A stretch of 64,000 nucleotides of DNA from Ephydatia muelleri (GCA_013339895.1 JABACO010000024.1:372001-436000); one strand, 5' to 3'. Positions 1 to 13,100 are shown, numbered from the stretch's first letter. The notes: generated from the sequence alone by a model not told the origin. Translations and numbers: made by a program.

Positions 1-164
1 ATGTATTATAAGCAAATTTGTTTGTTGTACTTTGTAAAGTCATAATAAATGCACAAATTCACAAATTGCTTCTATGCTCCTACATATTTCCAAAGCATAG
101 TTAGAATGTGTAAATAGGCTATCAGTGACAAATGTAAATGCAGCCTTGTTCAAATTTATGAGCT

Positions 165-1460
165 TACAGGTTCAGTTTCTAGCAGGTCATGGTAGAGCTG
201 TTGAAAAGTGAGCAGGAATAAGTTTGGAATATGTCATTGCAGTAGATGTTGTCAGGATAAAAAAAAAGGCTCTACTAAGTGCACTCCTAATAATGCACCA
301 ATACATAGCATCACTTTAAGAAATAGAGCTCTAGAAGGCATCTTACAATGCATGCCAATTGGTTGGTCACATGCTGAAGCTTGTCTAGAAAAGATGTTGC
401 AACATCATCAAAGTGATAAACTGTAACTGCACACGTAAGTGGCAAACAATTAAACCGCTCATCTTTCAAGCAACAGACATGTTTTTCTTAGGGATTATAT
501 GCATGTCAATTTCCTGGGACTTGTTCCAGGGCATATGATCAAAGTCATGGATTATCAATCGAGTAATGCAATCAAAAGCTTGTTCTGTTACACTACTAGC
601 AGTCATTGTGGCATTCACAAGAAAATTTGCATATATTTTGTCATGTCCAATTGCATGGTCAAGCTGGGACCAATGCTTTACTATCACCCGATTGAACATA
701 AGGCATGGATGAACATTGCAAAAGAGTTGATTAGGTACTTTCTCTGTGCCAGGCTCTTTAGCAACTAACAATTCAACATCTGCTGTTTGATCAGAAATGA
801 CAAAATCAATTATCACAAAAAGAACTTTTGCATCAACTCCACTAGCTTCCGATAGAATTTGCAAGGTTTTTAGCTTAAACTCCACAAGGTTAAGTTTAGT
901 CTGATGCAATGCTCATGGTAGGTAGAGCTCTATTCTTACCATTAATAATAATACCTTGCACTGTGAATGAGCGGGCTCCTTGTTTCTTAGAACCATCATT
1001 TGCATATGTTATTGTAGATTGGATACAACCTCTGTCACTATTTCACTCAGTGCCATGGCTTCAATGCACTTTCCAACTTTTCTTGTCAGGAGGAGTGTCT
1101 ATATCACTTTCAGCTCCTTCATCGTGATATTTCCAATTTCGTCCAAACATATTTACTGCTGTCTCAAAAACAGCAGCTTCTGCTTGGTTCTGTGACATAT
1201 GAAAGCAACTGTTCAGTTTGTCCACCACCTCATAGTATTTGGTCTCACCTTTCGCATACTGCACCTAACATGTTGGTACTCTTCAGGCATTGAACTCGAT
1301 CCGAAGCATTGCTATTCTTATCTTCCATCACCTTCTTTTTCTTCATGGGCTTTCAATTCAACATCCTCTACTGTAACAGGTGTGTATAGCTCACCCGCAC
1401 TATCACTAGTGTCTTCAGTAGTTTCTGTAATCTGGCACAGCCATTGGCTGTACAGCATTT
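165..1460 (-). pseudogene. Decayed transposon-derived-type protein, C-terminal block
   Basis: Reads right to left. One continuous protein can be followed only by changing frame at about 1,065, 1,005, 900, 466 and 325. Recognisable pieces in order are QNQAEAAVFETAVNMFGR (about 1,200-1,130), ITYANDGSKKQGARSFTVQG (about 1,000-940), VLFVIIDFVISDQTADVELL and QLFCNVHPCLMF (830-690), EQAFDCITRLIIHDFDHMPW (580-530), LKDERFNCL (about 475-440) and NQLACIVRCLLELYFLK (about 375-325), then GALLGVHLVEPFF. The order fits a family of uncharacterised, multicopy, transposon-like proteins that I recall from cnidarian and other invertebrate genomes; I cannot name the family. Five frame changes in about 1.1 kb point to a dead copy. 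A two-block layout with 4,965-5,750 is inferred from shared strand and order. Confidence 0.6.
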
Positions 1461-1696
1461 ACAGAGTACAGCATTTACAGGTGGCAAAACAGTAGTCCAC
1501 ACGTCCAAGGCATGTTCACCCTCTAGACCTTGTTCCTAAACATGCCATCTTCTGTTTCATTAATTCGCGGCAAAACTATATACACGTGCGAACTTCAAGA
1601 GGTATGTACAGGGGAGGTTGTGAGGGGTTAAAATATATATTCACATTCAATATGACCCAGTAGGCCAGTACATATTAAAAAAAAAGTGTCATAAAG

Positions 1697-1728
1697 CCCC
1701 CCCTCCCCCCCCCCCCCCCCCCCTCCCC
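1697..1728. repeat. Poly-C tract
   Basis: A run of about 32 bases that are almost all C, broken only by single T residues. Its true length is unreliable in any assembly. Confidence 0.9.
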
Positions 1729-1739
1729 ATTTTGAGGTA

Positions 1740-2926
1740 GTTACACACCAAAGGGTTAGCCAATTCCCGAACCGGTATCGGACAGATTCTGTCTACCCGC
1801 ATATCTTGTCGTTCTGGTGTCACATTCAGCGTTTGCAGATAATAGGAAGAGATGAAGACAGCTACAGTGTTGCAGCGGTCTACCAGTTTTAGGTGGACGT
1901 GAAATGCAGACCGCTGACCGTGATCAATTATAGAACAATGAAAAAAATTGTGACTCGCGACCGTCGGTTCGATTGCGGTCTTTGCACGTGACATATGAAG
2001 TCCCTTTTATGGTGTCAACATGATCCTGTTACAAACAAGTGCGCTCTGATATCCTCTCAGACATGCGAGATAGCTGGGACCCGAGTAATGCTGTGTTCCT
2101 CATGCAGGCATCTGGCGTACCAGAAATTGACCATTGAGCAGTGATTGATCCGCTGGAATGGTGCATGGTCTGATAATGCTGCACAGTTCCCCATTGTACT
2201 TGCAGGGCCAAGAAGCACCTAGGAATTCCTGCATCGTGTGCTCCCCCTCTGAAACAGCAAAAACATAACTGACAAAAAGGTGGGCGTGCTACACGAGCGA
2301 CTGCACAACACCATGTTCCTACATTATAATCGGCAGTTTATTGTAATGTATTTACCGTATGGTTACAACGGTCAAGATTGTGAACATCTAGGCCTACTGG
2401 CGATAGACCGTGATCTATTGACTGTATATCAGATCGCGACAGCGGTCTTGATACAATACAAAATAACGGCGACCGAAGCTCGTGATCCAGCAATAAATCA
2501 TTAAGACCGCGGACTGGGGTTGCGGCTATACAGTGACAGGCATAGCGAAATACCATAGGATTGACTTCAGCATTGTCCCAGGACCTGCAAGGTAAACATA
2601 TTGATATGAAATAGTCAGTAGGCCAAGTGTACACATATAATTGACCTATATACATGTAACCATATACATAAACCAGTACATATCAATGTTACCTCCATTT
2701 AAACACCATTGTGCTTCCAAACTGTCCGCGCAGAAGGGAACTCCGACACAATACTTTCAGTCACAGATTTATAATTACTAAAGTGCCAATTCTGGTGCAC
2801 CCATTTATATTGCACTGCGATACAGTTATGTGTCAAAGTACATCACTGATTCCATAGCAACATCGGCCAGCACTCTGTGCGGATAATATGAATTTGGTGC
2901 CAAGTTCAGTGTAGTCCAGCTCCAGA
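1740..2926. other. No gene seen
   Basis: Both strands contain only short frames with no family resemblance and no convincing splice-site pair. Several short GACCGC/GCGGTC words recur between 1,870 and 2,520, which may be a worn inverted repeat. Confidence 0.5.
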
Positions 2927-2934
2927 CCTGACGC

Positions 2935-4111
2935 TAGGGTGTGTAACCAATTTTCAGGTTATTGTAGGAATCGATTATTCGCGATTACCTATTCAGTCGA
3001 CTATGCACTTACTAGAATAGCATGCAGGTTACCGATTGCAGAATTTTCTTTAGTCGAAATAACCGATTCTGTTGTTCTTAGTCGTGATTAGTCGATATTC
3101 GTTTCCTTCATATGCAAAAATCGGTAGCAAATCGATTACCGCTTTTTGGATGCCCTTTGCTTTTCCCGCCTGTACAAAGGCATACTAATGGATTAATTAA
3201 TCGGTAAAAGAAACATTGTGATGTACATGTAATCAACGTACTTAGTCGCACGTCTGTGAAGGTAACCATCAGTGTCCTCCCTCAAAATACGTGCAGTGAG
3301 CACGGCTATTTAAATACGTTCGCACTTTCTCTGCAGTATTGTACATGTGCATTAATCAAACACGCTACGTACTCTTTTGCACAGGTGACAGGTGTCCAAA
3401 TACTCGCTACACTGGCTCTTTTCCAGACGTTCGGCCATGACGTTCTTGTACATGTCTCGATTGGCGGCTTTGTCGTATGCGTGTAGCGGTGTTCCACCAT
3501 GAGGTGTCTAGCTGGTACTGCTCGGTACTTACTGAATTGTATACTGTGAGGGCGAATAATGGATTATACTGCCAATTGTGACGGATGGGAATGATACATA
3601 TACGTGTTTAAGGCATTTTGTACCAGAAGAGAGGGCAAGCTGACAAACTATTCATTTTCGTTTTTATCTCAGTAAACTAAAATCTTATTACTCAGTGCGT
3701 TGGTAGCGGGGGACCACGTGTTTTTCGGTGGAAAAAAAATGCTTGAGTCACAATCCGCCGTCATTGAATTATGGGTTTGGCGTAATATTGGCATGCTAAT
3801 CGTTCTTAGTCCCTGTGGATCCTATCTTTGTTGTTTTAATGATTTAAAGTTGGAATAAGTAACTGATAGGCAATAAAACAGGCTAACTTGTATTAGTCTT
3901 GAGAAACTGTGATGTATCGTGCCATTATTAAAAAAAAAGGACAAACCTGGAAAAACCTATAGGTAATCGTTGGCAAATTAATAGTGCATTAATCGCCAAT
4001 ATCGATTTAATGTTTCTAATAACCGATTTGCAAGTTGCTGAAAAATCGATTGGACTTTTTTTCATAGTCAAGATAATCGATTTAGATTTATAAAAAAGGT
4101 TACACACCCTA
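2935..4111. mobile_element. hAT-like non-autonomous DNA transposon
   Basis: The left end TAGGGTGTGTAACC (2,935-2,948) is an exact inverted match to the right end GGTTACACACCCTA (4,098-4,111). The eight bases outside the ends are CCTGACGC (2,927-2,934) and CCTAACGC (4,112-4,119), which match at 7 of 8 positions. An 8-bp duplication and a TAGGG-type end are typical of the hAT superfamily. The interior (1,177 bp in all) is rich in ATCGATT and CGATTA words, especially near the ends, and holds no transposase frame, so the element depends on enzyme supplied elsewhere. Fragments with the same left end occur in the introns of the plus-strand ankyrin gene (20,610; 22,107; 23,569; 26,300; 34,628). Confidence 0.8.
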
Positions 4112-4119
4112 CCTAACGC

Positions 4120-4960
4120 AACGTCTCCTCCATGATACATGCATGGTCGCAAGCATTGTATAGATACTGTTTACCTGTGACTGATGGAGTTTTCGTATTA
4201 TTATATCAAACGCTTTTTTAAACAACGTTTTTGCGAGGGTACGTATGATACCTTTGAAAGATCATACTTCCCGTTATAAAATAGAACATGCAGGGTTTGT
4301 TGCCTGGGAACGTATTTCCGGGTTTGGTGACCTCGAATTGCACTGCTAGATGTTTTTACGTGGTCTTTTGAATCATAGAATCGTTGTAGCCTAGTGATTA
4401 TCTGTGGAAGGTTAGACGAAAACTGATACATTGTCAAATTGATTCATGCATGTGACGCAATATACTGCAATTCCTATACCGATGTAGGTACGGGTATATA
4501 TTTTTCAAATTACATATTGTGCAACAACTTTCATATAGCCTGTCAGAGCAAATGAAATGAATTAAAATGATATGTGAAATGTCCATAAGTAATGACATAG
4601 TTATAGCGATTCAAACATTGGATTTTGCGGAAACGTTATCGCATAAAGAACTCTGACGTTTTTTGTTCTCTTCGCTGTAGCAACTACAATCTATAATACA
4701 ATCACACCAAAATTTTGTTACATGTCTTGCACACACATAAGATACTGTTATACATCGATTTCACTGATGCACAAATCATCAGTTATAGTCAACTAAGAAA
4801 TCATACAGAGTCATTGTAATATCATCTCCATCTTCCCGTTTTTCTAATAGGTAGCTGTTTCTTTATACATTTTTAAATGTTTAGATAACTTTACTGCTAC
4901 AATTTTACTTTGATACAACACATTTGCTTCATTAATAAACCATAAATGTTCGAAGTAGAG
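4120..4960. other. AT-rich spacer, no gene seen
   Basis: AT-rich sequence with no supported reading frame, lying between the hAT-like element and the N-terminal block of the decayed gene. Confidence 0.4.
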
Positions 4961-4964
4961 CCTA

Positions 4965-5750
4965 TCAATCATCAAGTTGTAACACTTTGTATTTTCTTTT
5001 GTAGCTTTCTTCAATGACTGCTATTTTTTTCTGGCTTTTTTCCAATAGCCGTTTATCATTAAGTGCATTTCTAAAGTGATTATCAGCTAATCCAACAGTT
5101 TTCTCTGCAAACATATTATGTGCATGGGCAGAGAGCGTTTGACTTGCTATAGGTGTTGGAATGTTGGCATTACTTCTCTTCAGAGCACGCTCTGTATTTG
5201 TGTGATGTATTCACGCCTTCTAAGAGCAGACCTCATTTTAACCTTTGAGGTTATTTCATGCAAATGACCTGTGTTAATAAGTTTTTATTTGCCAACTGTT
5301 TCAAAGTGGTCTCTCTTTGTTTCAACTCCTTTTTAGATTCATTAAATGTGCACGCAAATATCTTTCAATAGTAACTTTTCTGCTGAAAGCTTACGATTGT
5401 CATGTTGCTTATTATAACTGTTTGAAACTTTTGACTGAGCATTCGCTTATAATGAGTAATTCCCTTAGTTTCATTCTTTTGATTCCACATTCTTTGCAAG
5501 AAGTTCTTAATTTAGTCAATTGCAAAGGGGTTTGACATGCAGTGCTTGGTAATTCATCAGGAGGGCACTCAAATGTTGTAGCAGGGGTTTGAATAGGAAA
5601 TGGAAAATCCTTCTCTAATAGATGAACAATATCCTCCCAAACCCTTTCAAGATGCTCTTCATTACTTTTTATTTTCTCCATGAGCTTTTGTATTGATGGC
5701 TGTAAAGCATTAATATTCCCACATTCTCCTGCATGAATAAAAGCCACGAT
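4965..5750 (-). pseudogene. Decayed coiled-coil block, probably N-terminal part of the 0.2-1.5 kb gene
   Basis: The longest open piece (5,747-5,412) begins MAFIHAGECGNINALQPSIQ, has a Lys/Glu-rich helical stretch (KLMEKIKSNEEHLERVWEDI), a Pro/Thr-rich linker and a short Cys motif (TSCKECGIKRMKLRELL). After frame changes the protein continues as ESKKELKQRETTLKQL, then MRSALRRREYITQIQ, IPTPIASQTLSAHAHNMFAE, NHFRNALNDKRLLEKSQKK and EESYKRKYKVLQLD, ending near 4,965. Composition suggests a coiled coil in front of a catalytic or structural domain. It has the same strand and order as the 165-1,460 block, with an unrelated hAT-like insertion between them. Joining the two blocks is inference; an independent coiled-coil gene remnant is the alternative. 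Confidence 0.5.
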
Positions 5751-6939
5751 TTTGGCAGTTTTAACAATGCTTTGCTGCGCTATGTTGTTATATTGTGTGC
5801 ACTACCATGCCATTTCTTATTGCTGAAACCTGTAGTAATAAGCCTCTTTAAATCTTCTGCAGTCTTCATCCTAATTTGGAAAGTCAACAAATTCATACAC
5901 ACCAACAAGATCGTTGCAGCAAATAGAGCACACTAACATGTTACATGCAGGGTTGTAAACACACTGGAAAGTACATGCGATAGTTCCGTTTTCACGGCAA
6001 CGTCCGATGATCATATATAATTTTTATTTCATTATTATAATTATACATCTGGGGACGAGTCATAACCTGGGGTATGGCCTGAAAAATATGGTATTTTCAT
6101 ATTATAGCAAAACTGCATTTATAGCTACTTCTGTTTTTGGTAGCTGGAAGATTATGGTAGTCGTTATTCTTTGCTGATGTACTCAAAATTAAGCAATGCT
6201 CTTCAAAGCCATTTTAGATGGGCAGTGCTAAACCACCTAATAAAGTTTGGCGTGGGCTGGCTTGATGAAATACACGTGTCATATCTAAACAAATAGGCTG
6301 TTGGATAACAGCTTGGGCATCAACCAAAGTTCGTGAGCATATACATTACAACCTCAGGAGTACGTACATCTGATCCATTTCCTGGTAGTTCGAAGCACAA
6401 AAATATCTAAAGGGTACATATTTACGCCAGAAATATTGAACAAACCGTTTCGGATAAACCAGAGCTGTATCACAACATAGACAATGTAAGGACATACCGA
6501 TAAATCCTGAAACGGTCTAAAACAGCGATCAAACTAATACAAACCAGCCCTGACTCGAATATAATGTACCTGAGCAGTTAGCAACCCGCGTCACAATTTT
6601 TACATAAAATGGATCACCAATTTTTCGGTACTCGTACGTCCATACCTACCATTGCCAATGGGTTAACACATGTCCTCTAGTACATCCATTTGCTTTATGG
6701 CTGCTATACATGTATAGTGGTGGTAACCTCATCATTATAGCTCAATGCCTGGCAACCTGGCTTAGTTTAGTGATACATGACTAAAACACTTGTAGGATTT
6801 GTTTACTTTTACAAATACACGTAGGCCACACGAGACCAATGCCATACAATTTATTTTAAACCTGACCATGATTCCATGAGTACCAATGATAAAAAATAAC
6901 CTCAGTAGTCGGCTGGCTAATTGACAAAACCTATTCGGA

Positions 6940-7052
6940 AATATCCTCGATTTAGTTTTTTTAATATTTGATTTTAAGATTTAAAAAAACATGGATTAGT
7001 TTTTTTTTTTTAATCGATATTCATTGTCTAGGGGAGGTTACTAATCCTACCC
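6940..7052 (-). mobile_element. Possible worn terminal fragment of a hAT-like MITE
   Basis: Read on the minus strand, the sequence starts TAGGATTAGTAACCTCCCCT and then runs into ATCGATT and poly-T/A sequence. This resembles the TAGGGTGTGTAACCTCCCCT ends found in the ankyrin-gene introns. The opposite end was not found, so this is a solo or truncated end. Confidence 0.35.
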
Positions 7053-7327
7053 CATCATATGTCAATGTACTGCATTGCCCAGCTCGGATAGACTCTGGTA
7101 ACTTTGGTGCACCAACACAACACTACACCTAGAGTTTCTATCACTAGGTTGGCGGTAAAGTTGACCTCTATTATGCATGTTTGCTGGCACATGACACAGA
7201 TGCATACATGCACACACACCTTATGGTGATTATGGAGAGTTCTCAAACCACAAGTTTATGATCTTCAAATAACCTCATTAAGTGCAAAATAATAACATAA
7301 TGGAAGACACAACACAAATAAGTTATG

Positions 7328-8324
7328 TCAAACTGTGATGCCTTCTGATACGTCAGGTATCGCATAATACAAAGGAGGTGTGAAAAGATGCATCCATTCT
7401 TTTTCTGTACATAGGTGATGAAGATTTACAGTGACGCTTTTCTTTGCAAGTTGTGCAATTGCTCCATGTAATTTAGTCCCTGGTGATGTATCATACTGCA
7501 AAGTACTGTGTGTGGTAGTTGTGCACATAATATAAGTAACACATAATACAGTACATTTGTCAAGTATGCCACTGCTCAGAAGCCCTTCAAGTGCCAAACA
7601 TGCTTCATCAATTGCATCTTTGTTGCTCACATAGTCATCATGGAAATATTACTTGGTTTGAACAGAAAAATGGCAATACCTTTTTTCTCTCCCTGTTCAA
7701 TGTTAAGGACCCTACATACACCACAACCAGGGTTAAAATGTTCAGCGATCCGGATACATCAACCCAACAGTCAGATTAGTAATAGCGTCAATGGCTGTTT
7801 GGTGTTGTGTTTCAAGTGAAGCATGTGCTGGTATTGTTTGGTTTGAAATTAGAGACTGGATGATTGAACTTTCTTGCCAAGAGAACGCCAATGGGATGGG
7901 GAGGTTGGCATCTCCATCATTGTGCAACAAAATTCTATCATAGGCTTTGGTCATTCACTATTTGCATTAGATGTATATAGAAACTTCCACACACCATTTC
8001 ACAAGTGTAGGCAACGGCATAGAAACAAAATGCACGACAAACACATCGGGAGTAGATCCTTTAATTAGGTGGTTAGAGATCCAAAATAGCAGGGTGCAAG
8101 ACGAGAAATGGATTAAGAAAGCCTGTATCAAATAATTTCCTTCCACTGTGGCCATCCATCTCGTATTGTGTATGGTAAGCTAGGGTAAGAAGTTTTTCAG
8201 TGTCTTCTGGACAATATCGAAAACAATGGTTACAATAAGAATATGTTGCCTGATCATGAACCTTTGTAACTAGTCCATCAACAATAGGAGGACGCATAGT
8301 TTCATATGTATAGGTTGCAAACAT
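7328..8324 (-). pseudogene. Broken reading frame, unidentified
   Basis: Three open pieces on the minus strand follow each other: 8,324-8,073 (with YSYCNHCFRYCPEDTEKLLT and GFLNPFLVLHPAILDL), 7,954-7,742 (YDRILLHNDGDANLPIPLAF, then SLISNQTIPAHASLETQHQT) and 7,630-7,328 (DEACLALEGLLSSGILDKCT). Composition is protein-like and not low complexity, and a linking piece (VFVVHFVSMPLPTLVKWC) is open in another frame at about 8,080-7,970. I do not recognise the family. The CNHCF..C cysteines could bind metal. It is either several exons of one gene or one frame broken by indels; no strong splice signals were found between the pieces. Confidence 0.35.
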
Positions 8325-8329
8325 CCTAA

Positions 8330-9800
8330 CAATTCAATAGCTTCCAACCACAGACCCAAAAGTCCTGGTGAAAACTTCACACATTCAGTGAGGAAATAAA
8401 AATGATGTCCAAATGCTGTCGATGAGAGGTTTACATGTATGTTCATCACGTTCAGCTTTGCTCACTTTGCTTTGCATTTTGTACAATAGGTCGTCCACTG
8501 ATTGAGACTATTTGCCAGCACCATTTACACAAAAGCCTGAAAATATTAGAAAGCCACTGATTTAATAAAGTGTGTTTAATAATTGGGAAATATTTTGCTC
8601 CAAAAACTTTAACCTCTATTCAAATGAAAACACTTTATGAATTCATCAGCTGCAATACAGAGCATTAAGTCAGGTCAACATCTGTGACAAAGGTGATCTA
8701 CATAATCAGCAGAAAGATATGGGAAAAATGATTTTGTCTGCGTAGTAAAAACAACATGCCCATACAACCATGCTGATGTGAGGTTTGAGGATTCCAAACT
8801 AGCTTGAAATGGAGTATTGCCGGTATATATTGCTACAAACCCTTCTTCTCAAAGACGCTCCACGAAGAATGTCAAGGAAAAGGGACTTAACATGCAGAGG
8901 CGATGAAATTATGCAAAAAATTGGGTACAGCTCTTTGACCTCTTGATGTACGTGAAATGTTGCTGTGTTATTTTGTGTACAATAGCTTCATGTGGCTCTC
9001 CCTTGCATGGCTGCCTTTGTATCCTTAAATTGGTGCTGATGAGTCTGAAAATACCATTGAGCTGTGGTACCCATACCGATCTTAGTCACGCAACCAGTCA
9101 CAAATGCTTCCCTATTCTGAAGATTGGGAAAGAAACAAGTGATGAATTCATTTTAGTGCACAATGTATACACCATAATAAAGCAATTAAGTGATGGCATT
9201 TGTTACAATACACTAATAGGGGTAAAATTGAGAGCACAATTTTTTTTGAACCATAAATTGCCTTAAGACTATTGGACCAAAATGTTAGGCCAACTAAGTA
9301 GCTTGTCATACGTGATGTGCAAACTTTCATCTACTAAATGTTTGAAATGAAAAGATGCTCAGGTATGTAAATAATTATGTAGGCGCAAGTTTGAATTATA
9401 TTTTAACAAATCCATATGAATAGATAACAAACTTTAACTATGGTGGAAATAACAAGCGCAATTTGTCTTTGCATGGGCAATTTGTTCTGATTTTCTTGTT
9501 CTGAAATTGGAGGCAGTGTTATTTGAAGGCTATTGATTAAGAACTGAACCATTTAACTCTTTCACGGGCAACAGAGCAATATGCTGCGCAGGTGCTATAC
9601 TAAAGCTACTTGTTTATCCAAACAGTTAACACTTTGTAGTTAACAACATATTGATCAGCTGTTTCCTAGTGTAAGAAAGCTATTGATTAAGAACTGAACC
9701 ATCAGAACACTGCAATTAATTGTATGTGAAATGAAATTTAGTTTTGGTAATTTAGTTTTGTATTTTGGATAATAAAATTGGTGTAAGTGTAGGAATAATT
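8330..9800. other. No gene seen
   Basis: Short frames only. A GAAAGCTATTGATTAAGAAC-like phrase is repeated at about 9,525 and 9,675, so a small local duplication is present. Confidence 0.4.
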
Positions 9801-9818
9801 CACGTGACTTGCTTCTAG

Positions 9819-9936
9819 TCCCTTATAGAGTCTGTGAAGATGTGTCGTTCAGTGATGCAGAACTGAATGCAGCTGCTGATGTCTTCACCAGAGGTCCTGT
9901 AGCTGTCTCCAAGCCTGCAAAGAAGGAACATCCAAT
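9819..9936 (+). CDS. Internal exon of an unidentified gene
   Basis: The acceptor CTTGCTTCTAG ends at 9,818 and a strong donor GTGAGT starts at 9,937. The 118-nt exon is open in one frame (2 nt, 38 codons, 2 nt) and reads PYRVCEDVSFSDAELNAAAD, then VFTRGPVAVSKPAKKEHP. The two leftover bases (AT) fit in phase with the 13,475 exon but not with the 13,105 exon, so either alternative splicing or a missing exon must be assumed. I do not recognise the family. The sequence is not repetitive and the two borders are good, so this is probably a real exon. Confidence 0.5.
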
Positions 9937-10780
9937 GTGAGTCACGTGAACCCCGCCCTTGGTTTTGATTGGGTGGATTGTGTGCTTCACTTGTCATTTT
10001 GGTCCCAGACTTTGCATGAATGGAGAGCGAAACTTGTTGATAGCCAGTGCCCTTTCTTATGTTCCTCACCTTGGCCACATCTTAGGATGTGTCCTTAGGT
10101 ACAGTGTATGTGCTCTGCTGTACTTGCACACGCATCACAATTTCTTTTTTTCATTGAGATGTGACCACACACACTGCATCTTCTCTGCGTGGATCTCCAT
10201 ACAATACTGTACCATAAAAAACTCATGTCTAGATCACAGGTTTAAAAAGATCGTGACTCGTTCTGTGTGTTGCATATGTGTTCTCCTGTGTATGTTTGTG
10301 CTAGGAGTACCTTCATGACTACTAATTCCATGTACTCCCCCAGATCTGCATTCGTACAAATAGGCAATAAGGGTAATGGTGTTTCTTAATGTAATGATTA
10401 CAAGTTTTTTCAAACAAACCTACAACATGACGCCCAACACTACGTTCCAACTGGAGTTTATCCAATGTGAGTCAGTTTAATGTAAGTTATGGTGTGTAGG
10501 AGAGGGGTAGCTGTATGTGTCGAGATGGCACTATGGAGCATGTCTTTTGTATTCTAGAAGAGGTGTGTCTTGCTGATGTGGTGTGGCTCTCTCTGTATCC
10601 AGTTCGATATAGAGGGGAGGGAGGAGGTGTGTGAGGGGAGAGAAGTAGGTGAGGAGGGAGGAGTGGTGGTGAGGGGCATGGGTTAATGATCCATGATCAG
10701 CAAGGTTATTGTTACCACAAATGCATGTTGTGGTGGTCAGGTTATGTTATGTTATATAAATCCTTAGCTTCTTTCTCTGT

Positions 10781-10886
10781 AATTATAGAACAGTTGTGCA
10801 CGGACAAAATGGCTCAGGTTATTACTGTGAATGTTGACGGCAATGTTAGAGAGAACTTCCTGGTCAAAGTGTACAGAAATCGTTGA
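10781..10886 (+). CDS. Weak terminal-exon candidate
   Basis: After a pyrimidine-rich stretch and an AG (TTCTTTCTCTGTAATTATAG) a short frame runs EQLCTDKMAQVITVNVDGNV, RENFLVKVYRNR and stops at 10,886. Only the acceptor and the residue composition support it. It could equally be chance. Confidence 0.2.
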
Positions 10887-10889
10887 CCT

Positions 10890-13100
10890 CCCTCCCCACA
10901 CTGAATTCTGGCCGAAAATGGATGCAATAAGTTTGCATGCGTCAGATTTGTTTGATACAATGTGCTATATTTGTTCGATTCCCGTTCAATGGATACCAAA
11001 ATGGTGAAACGGTAATGCTGGTTCATTGTTCTGCCATCGCAAGTACAACAACCAAATGATTTTCTCTTTATTGGGATCTCTAAAAGGTGACAAACTACCG
11101 CATTCAATACTTGATTGGTAATAATCATTATGCTGAGAGGAAAGATAACATTTCATAGCAGTCGATACAAAGTTCCCGAAAGACATGCTTAGTCGTGGGG
11201 AAAGATTGCAAGAGATTCATGATGCAATCCACCCCACATTGTGCTTCACTAAATTATATCAGTGAAATTAATTGTTCATTCTTCTGGTATTCTATAATAT
11301 CCTTCATGTCCAGAAATTGCATAGATGTCTGTACAATATAACATTCATGTCAAGTATATGATAGTTTTTCAATATTATTATTTGTTTAAGTATATATAAT
11401 ACATCCTGCTTTCATCTTGTGAGTAGTCGTCCTATTAATCAATAACTATTAATAAGTTGTCAATTGAATGGGCGCGCCCATGTTAGTGTAAATTATTTGG
11501 TGCCGGTGTGTGTGCGTGTGGGAGGAGCATGTCGTCCTTGATTTCAATACTTTTTTTAATCGGCCGACGTATCTACCTGTTTCTCAACGACTGCGTAAGT
11601 TGCTTATATAGCTGTCCGTTGCTACATTTTAATACTAGTACCGTATCGCACTTGATATGCTCAATGCGTGCGCGGGAGCACGCACACTCACACCAGCGCG
11701 TTTGCACATACACATTCACACACACTCCAGCTCTATTGCCTGAGTGTAGTCTGTACAATTAGAAAGAATCTCTTTAGCTGATGCTATGATACCAACCGTA
11801 TGGTCAGTGGGTGTGGTCTGTAGCGCTGGGCAAGAATGGGTATAATCTCTTTAGCTGCTGGTCAGTTGTAATGCCTGTAGGGGTGGTGTGCTTTGTGAGT
11901 GTGTGTGGGGTCAGCAACCTGAATGACAATATTAGACTATGATATAAAACTCACACAGCACTCCTCAATTATTCATGTGGGCGTGGCTTCGTCACGTGAT
12001 TCATGTGTTGGTAATATTTATTCTGATCACCCTTCATTAGATGGTTAGTGGACTCTGAAACTCACAGAACCTTTTCAACATAAGTTTCATGTGAGTCACG
12101 TGTATTGAGTCAAATTGTACTTTCACTGTCGTTGATAACTTCGGGTGTGATGGTGATTAGACTCTGAAACTCACAAAGCCATTTGAACTCCCTCTTCTAA
12201 TTAGGAGGGTGTGTTCATATGGGCGTGGTTCCGTTACATGAGTAATGTGTTTATTAATCAACTTAAGCCGACAAACAGTGCCCAGGAGGTGAGGTGTGCT
12301 ATACAAGAGTGCAAGGGTTAAGCAACATTTACACAAAAAGTGCCTCCTGGTGTGGTCTACTATGCAAGTGTGAGGGGTTAAGCAACTTGAGTGACAAACA
12401 GTGCCGTGTAGGTGTGGTCTGCTTTGCTAGAGTGTTGAAGGCTTAGAAGATATGAGCAGACCTGGTACATGTAGTCTTCTTGTACATGTATAGGTGACTT
12501 AACAACATGTATACTTATCTAGATTTTGTTGTCATGATTGTCATATATGAACAAACCATGTTTCTGATCATAATGAGACTTGCAGCTGAATTTGGATAGC
12601 TCTGGCTAACATGGAGGGACCTCAAAACTACTGAGCCAAAATATAATGCCTGAGTGTGGCCACACAGAGGGATAACTAATGAGGCCCACATATAATGCCC
12701 TGTGGATAGGGCCAAACCTTTTAGGGTTAAGAACTGAACTGTAAAGTGCAGCCCCTTGGGTTTCACCAACACATAACTAATCATGAGCTGACATGTAGGG
12801 TCCCCTGGGTCTGGCAAACACAGAGGAACCTTATGGGTTTTATGTCATTTGTGAATGCTTCCAGTGAGCATAATTTAGTGCCCTGGAGATTACTGAGCAC
12901 ATGCACCCAAAAGACACACGAGGTACTGTACTGTACAACTTGCATCATGTTGCAACATGGAGGGAAGAGATGTAGCTGGGAAGTTGAGGGGAAGAGGAAT
13001 ATTAGAGGCCATTCAACTCCACTACAAATATTTACCACACTCATGTTCTACACCACTAGTCTGGTCCTGAAAATAGGAAGGAATTTCCTACCTTCCTTTT
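10890..13100. other. Intron or spacer, no exon supported
   Basis: The sequence lies between exons of the unidentified plus-strand gene. It has several GTGGTCTGCTTTGC-like phrases (11,815; 12,350; 12,415) that look like worn local repeats, and no supported exon. Confidence 0.35.

Noticed and set aside
466..909. A complete small gene at 466-909 (minus)
   Set aside because: The similarity continues on both sides in other frames, so this is only the longest piece of a decayed gene; its apparent start is not ATG.
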